Source: Lachnospiraceae bacterium
GTDB lineage: Bacteria > Bacillota_A > Clostridia > Lachnospirales > Lachnospiraceae
Direction: 5' to 3'
DNA length: 22,941 nucleotides
Assembly: GCA_017652545.1 (NCBI GenBank)
Contig: JAGCAV010000398.1
Location: forward strand, 1-22,941
In this document: positions 8,965 to 16,543 of the stretch, in pieces
Layout of the letters: every line of letters begins with the position of its first letter
Numbering within the stretch: position 1 is the first letter of the stretch
Position numbers and translations under genes: made by a program
The notes under the pieces: generated by a model
What the model was told of the DNA's origin: nothing
The model's database searches: none
What the model saw: only the letters and a program-made list of their open reading frames with translations

Positions 8965-9609
8965 ATGATTCAAAGAAACATTTCCAGGGCCGTTATCGCC
9001 AGACTGCCCAGGTACTACAGATATCTGGGAAACCTGCTGGATGAAAAGGTGGAGAGGATCTCTTCGGGCGAACTGAGCAAGCGGATGCACGTGACAGCTT
9101 CCCAGATCAGGCAGGACCTGAACAACTTCGGCGGGTTCGGCCAGCAGGGTTATGGCTACAACGTGAAATATCTCTACAATGAGATCGGAAAGCTGCTCGG
9201 GCTGGAAGAAACCTACAATATGATCATCATCGGGGCCGGCAACCTGGGCCAGGCGCTTGCCAACTATGTGCGCTTTGAAAAGCGGGGCTTCAGGATCATC
9301 AGCCTTTTCGATGCGGATCCTTCCAAGGAAGGAACCATCATCAGGGATGCGCTTGTAAGAAATGTAGATGAGCTTGCGTCTTTCCTTGATGAGCACCAGG
9401 TCGATATTGCGGCTTTCACCCTGCCGGCAGCCGGCGCAGCCAAAGTCTGCCCGATTGTCGTGGAGCACGGTGTCCCGGCGATCTGGAATTTCGCCCATAC
9501 GGATCTGGACGTGCCCGAAGATGTGATCGTGGAAAATGTTCATCTGTCGGAGAGCCTGATGCAGCTTTCATACCGGCTGCACACATCAAGGGAAGGGCAG
9601 GACAGGTAA
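8965..9609 (+). CDS. rex: Redox-sensing transcriptional repressor Rex
   Basis: Rex is a dimeric repressor that senses the NADH/NAD+ ratio and releases fermentation and respiration genes when NADH is high. The 214-residue product has the family length: an N-terminal winged helix (about 1-80, with the recognition region VTASQIRQDLNNFGGFG at 43-59) and a Rossmann domain with GAGNLG (90-95) and an acidic strand end FDADP (115-119), followed by a C-terminal swapped helix. ATG 8965 is chosen because AGGAG sits 6 nt upstream and the longer open frame to 8905 begins upstream of the predicted transcription start. The gene has its own strong promoter; autoregulation is common in the family, but I see no clean TTGTGA-type palindrome. 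Divergent from the ABC-F gene and followed by alr in the same direction. Confidence 0.97.
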   Translation: MIQRNISRAVIARLPRYYRYLGNLLDEKVERISSGELSKRMHVTASQIRQDLNNFGGFGQQGYGYNVKYLYNEIGKLLGLEETYNMIIIGAGNLGQALANYVRFEKRGFRIISLFDADPSKEGTIIRDALVRNVDELASFLDEHQVDIAAFTLPAAGAAKVCPIVVEHGVPAIWNFAHTDLDVPEDVIVENVHLSESLMQLSYRLHTSREGQDR

Positions 9610-9614
9610 AAGGA

Positions 9615-9641
9615 CTCTGCCGGTCAGACAGACCGGAAGAG
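9615..9641 (+). other. Hairpin between rex and alr
   Basis: CCGGTC (9620-9625) pairs with GACCGG (9631-9636) around a 5-nt loop; after one G/A mismatch the stem extends with CTCT/AGAG. No U-tract follows, so it is not a standard intrinsic terminator. It may stabilise the rex 3' end or attenuate readthrough into alr. Its right arm is also the start of repeat locus B. Confidence 0.55.
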
Positions 9642-9660
9642 TGGAGTTTGGAGCGTGGAG
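9631..9660 (+). repeat. Purine-rich repeat, locus B (rex-alr junction)
   Basis: This copy begins GACCGGAAGAGTGGAGTTT. The same 19 nt, with one substitution, starts locus D before icd (16509-16527). It then continues GGAGCGTGGAG. GGAG at 9657-9660 lies 6 nt before the ATG at 9667 and GGAG at 9643-9646 lies 8 nt before an alternative GTG at 9655, so the repeat supplies the alr ribosome-binding site whichever start is used. Confidence 0.7.
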
Positions 9661-9666
9661 CAGCAG

Positions 9667-10815
9667 ATGCAGCAGATGAATGAGAGAATACCGGATCGCG
9701 TCTGTGCCTGGATAGACCTGGACGCGGTCAGACAGAATTTTGATGTGATGCGCCGCCTGATCCCTCCCGGCACAAATATGTGCGCGGTGATCAAGACCGA
9801 CGCGTACGGCCATGGCGCCGTCCCGATCGCCCGGATGATGGAAGAAGAGCCGTACATCTGGGGATTTGCGGTCGCAGCGGTGGAGGAAGCCGCCGCGCTG
9901 CGCGAAGCCGGGATCCGCAAACCGATCCTGATCCTCGGCTATGTTTTCCCCGGGGACTATGAGACGCTGGCCCGCCTGTCGGTAAGACCCGCTGTGTTTA
10001 CGGAGGAGATGGCACTGGCGCTGGATCAGGCCGCCGCAAAGGAACAGACGGTTCTGCCGGTCCACATTGCGCTGGATACAGGCATGAGCCGGATCGGTTT
10101 CCTTCCGGGAGAGGAAGCGCTGGAACAGGTGGTCAGGATCAGTTCGCTGCCGCACCTGCGCCTGGAAGGCATGTTTACCCACTTTGCCCGGGCAGACGAG
10201 GTCGACAAGACGATCGCGAAGGAAGCGCTTGAGAAATACCTGGATTTTGAAGAAGGGCTGGAAAGGAAGGGCGTGACCATTCCCATCCGGCACTGCGCCA
10301 ACTCGGCAGCAATTCTGGAACTTCCGGAGGCGCACCTGAACATGGTCAGGGCCGGGATCACCATCTACGGCATCTATCCGTCCGAGGAGATGCGGCGTGA
10401 CAAGGACCTGAAGCCTGTTATGCAGCTTAAGAGCCATGTGGCCCATGTAAAGACGGTTCCTGCGGGAACACCGGTCAGCTACGGCGGGACCTTTGTGACA
10501 TCCCGGCAGACCCGGATCGCCACCATACCCGTCGGCTATGGAGACGGCTATCCGCGGTCCCTGAGCAACAGGGGATATGTGCTGATCGGCGGGAAAAAAG
10601 CGCCGATCCTCGGAAGGGTCTGCATGGATCAGTTCATGGTGGATGTCACAGGCATGGATGTGAAAACGGGCGACGAAGTGACGCTGATGGGATATGACCA
10701 CGGGGTGCTTCTGTCCGTGGAAGAGCTGGGAGCTCTTTCGGGCCGTTTTCCGTACGAATTCGTATGTGACATCAGCCCCCGGGTCAGACGGGTCTATATC
10801 GGAGTGGAGTTATAA
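9667..10815 (+). CDS. alr: Alanine racemase (PLP-dependent)
   Basis: Alr interconverts L- and D-alanine for peptidoglycan. The product of about 382 residues is typical. The N-terminal TIM barrel carries the PLP lysine in AVIKTDAYGHG (Lys43), the THFARAD and MVRAGITIYG motifs, and the C-terminal beta domain supplies the second catalytic base in VSYGGTF (Tyr272) followed by RIATIPVGYGDGYPR and GRVCMDQFMVDVT. Start is ambiguous: ATG 9667 has GGAG 6 nt upstream and is preferred; GTG 9655 and ATG 9676 are in frame. The last four codons (Gly-Val-Glu-Leu) and the TAA are identical to the first 15 nt of repeat array C, so the natural C-terminus seems to have been replaced or tagged by the repeat. Probably cotranscribed with rex unless the 9615-9641 hairpin stops transcription. 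Confidence 0.96.
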   Translation: MQQMNERIPDRVCAWIDLDAVRQNFDVMRRLIPPGTNMCAVIKTDAYGHGAVPIARMMEEEPYIWGFAVAAVEEAAALREAGIRKPILILGYVFPGDYETLARLSVRPAVFTEEMALALDQAAAKEQTVLPVHIALDTGMSRIGFLPGEEALEQVVRISSLPHLRLEGMFTHFARADEVDKTIAKEALEKYLDFEEGLERKGVTIPIRHCANSAAILELPEAHLNMVRAGITIYGIYPSEEMRRDKDLKPVMQLKSHVAHVKTVPAGTPVSYGGTFVTSRQTRIATIPVGYGDGYPRSLSNRGYVLIGGKKAPILGRVCMDQFMVDVTGMDVKTGDEVTLMGYDHGVLLSVEELGALSGRFPYEFVCDISPRVRRVYIGVEL

Positions 10816-10970
10816 ATCCGGAGTGGAGTTTTGAGAGTGAAGAGTGGAGTTATAGATTCAGAGTTGAGTTTTGAGAGTTGAGAGTGGAGTTATAAAATCC
10901 AGAGTTGAGTTTTGAGGGTTGAGAGTGGAGTTATAAATCCGGAGTGGAGTTTTGAGAGTGAAGAGTGTTT
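10801..10970 (+). repeat. Tandem ~40-nt purine-rich repeat array, locus C (alr-yebC junction)
   Basis: Four head-to-tail units lie at 10802-10841 (40 nt), 10842-10881 (40), 10882-10922 (41) and 10923-10962 (40), plus a truncated fifth. Units 1 and 4 are identical over 45 nt (10802-10846 versus 10923-10967). Each unit has two related halves, GAGTGGAGTTATAAATCC and GAG(T/G)GGAGTTTTGAGAG-like, built on a 7-nt GAGTTGA theme. The + strand is almost free of C. There are no spacers, so it is not CRISPR, and stop codons in TTATAA exclude a repeat protein. The first unit overlaps the end of alr. Between the array and yebC, 10971-11013 holds only an AT-rich stretch and a separate AGGAG. Confidence 0.9.
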
Positions 10971-11013
10971 GGAAGATTCAACCTCAGAAGAATAACATAT
11001 AAAGGAGAGTTTT

Positions 11014-11745
11014 ATGTCAGGACATTCCAAATTTGCCAATATCAAGCACAAAAAGGAAAAGAATGATGCCGCGAAGGGAAAGATCTTTACGATCATCGGC
11101 CGTGAGATCGCCATTGCCGTCAAGGAAGGCGGCCCGGATCCCGCGAACAACAGCAAGCTTCGCGATGTGATCGCCAAGGCGAAATCCAACAACATGCCCA
11201 ATGATACCATCGACAGAGGCATCAAGAAGGCTGCCGGAGATCTGGGATCTGTCAACTATGAGCGTGTCACGTACGAAGGATACGGACCTTCCGGAATCGC
11301 CATCATCGTCGAGGCGCTGACGGACAACAGGAACAGGACATCCGCCAATGTCAGGAGCGCTTTCACCAAGGGAAGCGGAAACATCGGCACCCAGGGCTGC
11401 GTGTCCTACATGTTTGACCGGAAGGGGCAGATCATCATCGACAAGGAAGAGTATGAGACCGATCCGGATGAGCTGATGATGGTGGTGCTCGACGCCGGCG
11501 CGGAGGACTTCTCCGAGGAGGAGGACAGCTATGAGATCCTGACCGACCCGGATGAGCTGAGCGCGGTGCGTGAGAAGCTGGAGGCGCAGGGCATTCCCAT
11601 GGCTTCCGCGGAAGTAGCCATGATCCCGCAGAACTATGTCGCCCTGACAGATGAGAACGACCTGAAGCAGCTGAACAGAACGCTGGACCTGCTGGACGAC
11701 GATGATGATGTGCAGGCCGTATATACCAACCTGGAGGAGTCATAA
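11014..11745 (+). CDS. YebC/PmpR (TACO1) family protein
   Basis: The 243-residue product has the standard family size and N-terminus (MSGHSKFANIKHKKEKNDAAKGKIF), followed by the three-domain YebC fold with KAKSNNMPNDTIDRGIKK and YEGYGPSGIAIIVEALTDNRNRT. The C-terminus is very acidic (LLDDDDDVQAVY). The family was long annotated as a transcriptional regulator; work on bacterial YebC2 and mitochondrial TACO1 supports a role in translation of proline-rich stretches. Which subgroup this belongs to cannot be settled by eye. AGGAG at 11003-11007 is 6 nt before the ATG. The following gene starts 3 nt after the stop, implying coupling. Annotated by sequence similarity to the family; role inferred. 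Confidence 0.93.
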   Translation: MSGHSKFANIKHKKEKNDAAKGKIFTIIGREIAIAVKEGGPDPANNSKLRDVIAKAKSNNMPNDTIDRGIKKAAGDLGSVNYERVTYEGYGPSGIAIIVEALTDNRNRTSANVRSAFTKGSGNIGTQGCVSYMFDRKGQIIIDKEEYETDPDELMMVVLDAGAEDFSEEEDSYEILTDPDELSAVREKLEAQGIPMASAEVAMIPQNYVALTDENDLKQLNRTLDLLDDDDDVQAVYTNLEES

Positions 11746-11748
11746 TCA

Positions 11749-12525
11749 ATGGATCAGAACCATTATCTGAGAGCAACCGAGGTCCTTTCACGAGTATTTG
11801 AGAGCGCGTCTGTCTCCATGGACGCGTTCGGAAGAAAAACCTACAAGGGTAATTTTGAACAGACGTATCATGCGCTGGTGCCGGCTTTTGATTCCATCGA
11901 GGAACTCTATAAGACCGTGGGCGATCCGCAGGCGATGCTGGAGAACATGGCAAAGGTCGTGACAGACCAGGCGCTCGCCAGGGTCGAGGAGTGCCCCCGG
12001 AGAGGCGCGAAGGAATCGGCGAAGATGAACCTGAACATGCAGCTGGCTGTTTTCCTGTTCCCGGCGATCCTCAACTATCACGGGGAGAGTTCAAAACCGC
12101 TGGCGGATGCCGTCGCAAAGGCATGGAAAGAAGCCTTCCCGAAGTCCAATGTGTCCATGGCTGATTATGAGACCATTGAGAAGGGCTTCCACAGGCGCTT
12201 CTGCTACATCACCACAGCTGTATGCGAGAATACGGGACTTGGTGATGACTGCTATGAACTCAATCTTCTGCGCGCCTACCGTGACGGATATCTGAGCCAT
12301 CTGGAAAACGGGCATGAGATGATCAGCACCTATTACGATGTGGCGCCGAGCATTGTCAAGCACATTGACGCAAGATCCGACAGTGCAGCGATTTATGCGG
12401 GGATCTGGAAGGACCACATCCGACCGTGCATCGGGCTGATCGAGCAGGGAGAGAACGAGGCCTGTGCCCGCCGTTACATGGCCATGGTATCCGAGCTGAA
12501 AGATAAATATTTCCTGCCCTCATAA
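11749..12525 (+). CDS. Conserved hypothetical protein with a CYITTAxC...DDCYEL cysteine motif
   Basis: I do not recognise a named function. The 258-residue, soluble, mainly helical product (no signal peptide or membrane segment) has a C-terminal region with CYITTAVC (Cys152, Cys159), then DDCYELNLLRAYRDGYL (Cys168), YYDVAPSIVKHID and a terminal IWKDHIRPCI...EACARRYM (Cys227, Cys239). The same Cys-Thr-Thr-Ala/Asp-Asp-Cys/Leu-Arg-x-x-Arg-Asp pattern recurs, to my knowledge, at the C-terminus of many uncharacterised clostridial proteins and recalls the so-called CFI-box (CFIATA...LRxFRD). The clustered cysteines suggest metal binding or a redox pair, but this is inference. GGAGGAG inside the end of the YebC gene is 9 nt before the ATG, so the two genes are almost certainly cotranscribed and coupled. 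Confidence 0.85.
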   Translation: MDQNHYLRATEVLSRVFESASVSMDAFGRKTYKGNFEQTYHALVPAFDSIEELYKTVGDPQAMLENMAKVVTDQALARVEECPRRGAKESAKMNLNMQLAVFLFPAILNYHGESSKPLADAVAKAWKEAFPKSNVSMADYETIEKGFHRRFCYITTAVCENTGLGDDCYELNLLRAYRDGYLSHLENGHEMISTYYDVAPSIVKHIDARSDSAAIYAGIWKDHIRPCIGLIEQGENEACARRYMAMVSELKDKYFLPS

Positions 12526-12569
12526 GGCGAATCCGGATAAAACGGAAAGCATTTTATTGGAGATACAAT

Positions 12570-13445
12570 ATGACATTACTGCAATCGGTGTTTCTGGGCA
12601 TTATCCAGGGACTGACGGAATTCCTGCCTGTGAGCAGTTCCGGTCACCTGGCGATTGTGCAGAATCTTTTTCATGTAGATACCGGGGATTCGGTCCTTTT
12701 TGACATCCTGCTGCATCTGGGCACCCTGGCGGTGGTCTTCATCGTCTTCAGGCGTGACATCCTGATGCTGATCCGGGCTTTTTTCGGCATGATCGGCGAT
12801 ATGTTCGCAAACATCGGGATCTCACGTTCCAACGCCCGGAACAAAGAACAGAAACCGCTGCGCAGGATCGTAAAGACCAACTACAGAAAATTCGCGGTGC
12901 TGGTGATCGTGGCTACCATACCGACAGCCATCATCGGCTTTGCCGGAAAAAAACTGGTCTCGGATGCTTCCTCCACACTTCTTGTGCCGGGGATCCTTCT
13001 GCTGGTCACAGGCGTGCTGCTTTTTCTCTCTGACAGGGCGAAGAACTGTGTGAAGATCCCGCAGGACATAACATACCGGGAAGGCCTCATCGTGGGCATC
13101 GCCCAGGGCTTCGCGACACTGCCGGGACTTTCCAGATCGGGCAGCACGATCACGGCAGCCCTGATGTGCGGGTTTGACAGGATGTTCGCGGTGAAATACT
13201 CATTCATCCTTTCGATCCCTGCGATCCTCGGCGCGGCCGTGCTGGAGATCAAGGACGTGGCCTGGGGGAGCGTCAGCGCATCGCAGATCGGAATCTATGC
13301 GGCAGGCGTTCTCTGTGCGGGCATCGTGGGATACATATGCATCCGCTTTATGCTGATGATCGTGCGGAAGCGGAAACTGAAGTACATTGCATTCTACTGC
13401 TTTGCGATCGGGGCGGTCGCGATCGCAGCGCATTTTTTCATGTAG
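12570..13445 (+). CDS. uppP: Undecaprenyl-diphosphatase (BacA/UppP family)
   Basis: UppP removes a phosphate from undecaprenyl diphosphate at the membrane, recycling the lipid carrier for cell wall synthesis and giving bacitracin tolerance. The 291-residue product is a polytopic membrane protein with about eight hydrophobic segments. The first signature is QGLTEFLPVSSSGH (Q13, Glu17, Ser22-24, His26), the second is PGLSRSGST (185-193, catalytic-type Arg189). A basic loop around 84-107 (ISRSNARNKEQKPLRRIVK) is somewhat longer than in E. coli. GGAG 7 nt before ATG 12570 fixes the start. The 44-nt gap upstream has no promoter or repeat, so it may belong to the yebC transcript. Confidence 0.96.
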   Translation: MTLLQSVFLGIIQGLTEFLPVSSSGHLAIVQNLFHVDTGDSVLFDILLHLGTLAVVFIVFRRDILMLIRAFFGMIGDMFANIGISRSNARNKEQKPLRRIVKTNYRKFAVLVIVATIPTAIIGFAGKKLVSDASSTLLVPGILLLVTGVLLFLSDRAKNCVKIPQDITYREGLIVGIAQGFATLPGLSRSGSTITAALMCGFDRMFAVKYSFILSIPAILGAAVLEIKDVAWGSVSASQIGIYAAGVLCAGIVGYICIRFMLMIVRKRKLKYIAFYCFAIGAVAIAAHFFM

Positions 13446-13495
13446 GAAATTCTTTCGCATGTGCTTTGATTCAGGGGAAATTGTAAGGGGTATAT

Positions 13496-16400
13496 ATGGC
13501 AGATAAAAAGAACCGGGGCAGGACCGGCGGAGGTTCGCCCTCTGCCGCGAGGCGGAAGTCAGGAACCGGAACCGTCAAAAAGACGGGTAAAGGCGGCAGC
13601 ACCCGCTCGTTGGGAAGCACCGCCATGAAAAGCTCTTCCGGACAGAAAGGCACGGGGACCGGAAGAAGCGCCGCATCCGCGCGTTCAGGCAGCATCAGGA
13701 AGACAGCCGCGCAGGCGCGCAGGCGTACGGATGAAAAAAGTGCCGTCACAATCGTGAAGAAGGAATACATCGACTACTCACTGGCGTGGGAGATCGCCAT
13801 GTGGGTAGTTATTGCGCTGTCAGCAATTCTGTTTATCAGCACTCTCGGACTGGGCGGTAAGCTGGGGAGGGTCTTTGAGGCGGTCAGCTTCGGGCTTTTC
13901 GGAGTGATGGCATACATTTTCCCGTTTGCGCTGTTTCTGATCGCATCCTTTTTCATTTCAAATCATGCCAGCAGGCTCGGCAAGATCAAAACACTCGGAT
14001 GGGTCCTCCTGTTTGTGACCCTTTGCGGGCTCATGCAGCTGATTCTTGTCGGATATAACAGTGACTATATCCTCAGGGAATTCTATGAGGCCAGCGCCCT
14101 GTACAGGACCGGCGGCGGTCTGGTCGGCGGAGCGATGACCCTCTTCTTCGGATCCGGGGTCGGTGTTGTGGGCACATACATCGTTTACGTGATGATGCTC
14201 ATCATCAGCCTGATCCTGATCACCCAGAAATCGCTTGTTTCCGGGATGAAACGGGGCAGCTCGGCGATTGCGCGGTCCGCCAGGAACGGGAAGAACCGTT
14301 CGCTTGAGGCCTTCAGGCAGTTCTGGAAGGCAAGGGAGAACGCGCTGAGCGAGATGGGTGATTCCGACACGCTCTATGATCCGGATCAGGATGAACCCGA
14401 AAAGGCCATGGAAGAGGAGGACGGTTTTTCAGACGACTTTTCCATTCTTCCGAAAGGCCGCAGAATTGAGAACAAGGTCAGGGGCGTAACCGGCGCGACA
14501 TCGCTTTCACCGCAGATTCCGGAAAGAAGCGCAAAGGCGGATCAGGATTCCGCCGCGGCCGCGGCAGCTCCCGAACCCGCGAAAAAAGCGGCATCCGCGA
14601 AAGAAGCGGTATCCGTGAAAGAAGCGGCATCTGCCAAAGAAGCGGCAGCCGGCGATGATGATATCTTTGACGAAGGCTTCACGATCAGGGGACTGGAAAA
14701 GAAGAAGATCTCTGCAGGGGATATCTTCCTGGACAAGCCGGATCTGCAGCGGACATCATCTTCCGGTACTGTCGCCAGGACGAAGCCGGCAGGCGCGCCT
14801 CCAAAGGAACCGACACAGAAGGAGATGCTCGAAGCTGCCCGCAAGGCGGATGAGATGATGGGGAAGACGGCATCCTCCGAAAGCAGGGAGAGTGCAGGGT
14901 CTCAGACCGGCGGAGCCGCTCAGGCTCCGGGCAGAACCGAAAGCACCGGAAAGAAGAAACAGGTCTCCCAGGGAGAGATTGAAGAGGGAATCCGCTCCGT
15001 GGCCGGAGAGATCGCCCAGGGAAGCACGCAGGTCATCAGGGAGTATCATTTCCCGAACACGCAGCTGCTGGCGGACAACAGGGGCGTAAACAACGGCACA
15101 ACGGAGGAGGAACTGAGGGAGACGGCAGCGAAGCTGGCGCAGGTGTTCAGAACCTTCGGCGTAAATGTGAAGATCACAAATGTGACGTGCGGTCCTTCCG
15201 TGACGCGCTATGAACTGACGCCGGAAATGGGCGTAAAAGTCAGCAGGATCGTCGCACTGCAGGATGACATCAAGCTGAACCTTGCGGTTACGGACATCCG
15301 GATCGAGGCGCCGATCCCCGGCAAGGCGGCGGTGGGCATCGAGGTGCCCAACAGGAAGCCGAGCGGTGTGTACCTCCGGGAACTCCTCGAATCGGATACG
15401 TTTAAAAAGCATAAATCGAACCTGGCTTATGTGGTGGGCAAGGACATCGGCGGAAACATCATTGTATCGGACATCGCCAGGATGCCGCATCTGCTGATCG
15501 CCGGTTCCACGGGATCAGGCAAATCGGTCTTTATCAATACGCTGATCATGAGCATCCTGTTCAAGGCAAAGCCTGAAGACGTCAAGCTGATCATGATCGA
15601 TCCCAAGGTCGTGGAGCTCTCCGTGTATAACGGGATCCCGCATCTGTTCATTCCTGTGGTCACCGATCCGAAGAAGGCAGCCGGTGCCCTGAACTGGGCA
15701 GTGGCGGAGATGATGGCCCGCTATCAGAAATTCGCGGAGACGGGTGTCAGGGACCTGAAGGGATACAATGCCAGGATCGATTCCCTGGGCGATGATGTCC
15801 CGCCCGAGACAAAGCCCGAAAAGCTTCCGCAGATCGTGATCATCGTGGATGAGCTGGCTGACCTGATGATGGTGGCAAGCTCTGAAGTGGAAGACGCCAT
15901 CTGCCGTCTTGCCCAGCTGGCCAGAGCTGCCGGCATCCACCTGGTGATCGCTACCCAGCGTCCTTCTGTTGATGTCATTACAGGCCTGATCAAGGCCAAC
16001 ATGCCGTCCAGGATCGCGTTTGCCGTATCCTCCGGTGTTGACTCCCGGACCATCCTTGACCAGGTCGGTGCTGAAAAGCTGCTCGGCAACGGTGATATGT
16101 TCTTCTCGCCGCAGACCTACAAGCAGCCGCTGCGTGTACAGGGCGCCTATGTCTCTGACAAGGAGGTGGCGGATGTGGTCGCTTTCCTGAAAGAGCAGAC
16201 CGGAGATGAAGCAGCCCAGCAGCAGCTGGCGCAGCGCATGGAAGAGGTGGCGAAAAATGTCCAGGCTGCCGCAGCCGGCGGCGGTGAGGACAGGGACGAG
16301 CTTTTTGAACAGGCAGGCCGCTTCATCATTGAGAAGGACAAGGCTTCGATCGGCATGCTGCAGCGCTGGTTCAAGATCGGCTTCAACCGTGCTGCCCGGA

Positions 16401-16510
16401 TCATGGACCAGCTGTGTGACGCCGGCGTGGTCGGACCCGAGGAAGGCACAAAGCCCAGAAGGGTCGAGATGAGCATGGAGCAGTTCGAAACATTCCTGGA
16501 GGAGAACTGA
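13496..16510 (+). CDS. ftsK: DNA translocase FtsK/SpoIIIE family
   Basis: FtsK/SpoIIIE is a membrane-anchored hexameric pump that moves chromosomal DNA through the septum. At 1004 residues it is clearly longer than B. subtilis SpoIIIE (about 790). An N-terminal basic, Gly/Ser/Arg/Lys-rich tail of about 85 residues precedes four or so membrane segments (about 97-117, 130-155, 166-186, 208-243). A long acidic and Ala/Lys-rich linker (about 250-500) includes hexapeptide repeats. The motor has an alpha region from about 520, Walker A GSTGSGKS (670-677), Walker B IVIIVDELAD (Asp785) and ATQRPSVDVITG. The C-terminal winged-helix gamma domain (about 935-1000, KASIGMLQRWFKIGFNRAARIMDQL) reads orienting DNA sequences. 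AAGGGG 5 nt before the ATG supports the start. Septal versus sporulation role cannot be told from sequence. Confidence 0.95.
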   Translation: MADKKNRGRTGGGSPSAARRKSGTGTVKKTGKGGSTRSLGSTAMKSSSGQKGTGTGRSAASARSGSIRKTAAQARRRTDEKSAVTIVKKEYIDYSLAWEIAMWVVIALSAILFISTLGLGGKLGRVFEAVSFGLFGVMAYIFPFALFLIASFFISNHASRLGKIKTLGWVLLFVTLCGLMQLILVGYNSDYILREFYEASALYRTGGGLVGGAMTLFFGSGVGVVGTYIVYVMMLIISLILITQKSLVSGMKRGSSAIARSARNGKNRSLEAFRQFWKARENALSEMGDSDTLYDPDQDEPEKAMEEEDGFSDDFSILPKGRRIENKVRGVTGATSLSPQIPERSAKADQDSAAAAAAPEPAKKAASAKEAVSVKEAASAKEAAAGDDDIFDEGFTIRGLEKKKISAGDIFLDKPDLQRTSSSGTVARTKPAGAPPKEPTQKEMLEAARKADEMMGKTASSESRESAGSQTGGAAQAPGRTESTGKKKQVSQGEIEEGIRSVAGEIAQGSTQVIREYHFPNTQLLADNRGVNNGTTEEELRETAAKLAQVFRTFGVNVKITNVTCGPSVTRYELTPEMGVKVSRIVALQDDIKLNLAVTDIRIEAPIPGKAAVGIEVPNRKPSGVYLRELLESDTFKKHKSNLAYVVGKDIGGNIIVSDIARMPHLLIAGSTGSGKSVFINTLIMSILFKAKPEDVKLIMIDPKVVELSVYNGIPHLFIPVVTDPKKAAGALNWAVAEMMARYQKFAETGVRDLKGYNARIDSLGDDVPPETKPEKLPQIVIIVDELADLMMVASSEVEDAICRLAQLARAAGIHLVIATQRPSVDVITGLIKANMPSRIAFAVSSGVDSRTILDQVGAEKLLGNGDMFFSPQTYKQPLRVQGAYVSDKEVADVVAFLKEQTGDEAAQQQLAQRMEEVAKNVQAAAAGGGEDRDELFEQAGRFIIEKDKASIGMLQRWFKIGFNRAARIMDQLCDAGVVGPEEGTKPRRVEMSMEQFETFLEEN
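14591..14644 (+). repeat. 18-nt coding repeat in the FtsK linker
   Basis: Three tandem 18-nt units (14591-14608, 14609-14626, 14627-14644) of the type GCATCCGCGAAAGAAGCG encode (A/V)S(A/V)KEA hexapeptides. The units differ at only a few bases, so the expansion is probably recent. It lies in the disordered linker and should be tolerant of length change. Confidence 0.85.
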
Positions 16511-16542
16511 CCGGAAGCGTGGAGTTTTGAGAGTGGAGTTGA
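16509..16542 (+). repeat. Purine-rich repeat, locus D (ftsK-icd junction)
   Basis: The copy starts GACCGGAAGCGTGGAGTTT, overlapping the last two bases of the ftsK TGA, and continues TTGAGAGTGGAGTTGA. Its GTGGAGTTTTGAGAGTG segment (17 nt) is identical to part of the array C unit, and its first 19 nt match locus B with one change. GGAG at 16535-16538 is 5 nt before ATG 16544, so the repeat again provides the Shine-Dalgarno of the next gene. Confidence 0.75.
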
Positions 16543-16543
16543 A

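Noticed and set aside
10801..10970. Possible CRISPR array
   Set aside because: Units are directly adjacent without unique spacers, differ from each other internally, and no cas gene is near.
10969..10998. Possible promoter for yebC (TTGGAA-18-TAACAT)
   Set aside because: The predicted start would fall on the Shine-Dalgarno sequence at 11003-11007, leaving no usable leader.
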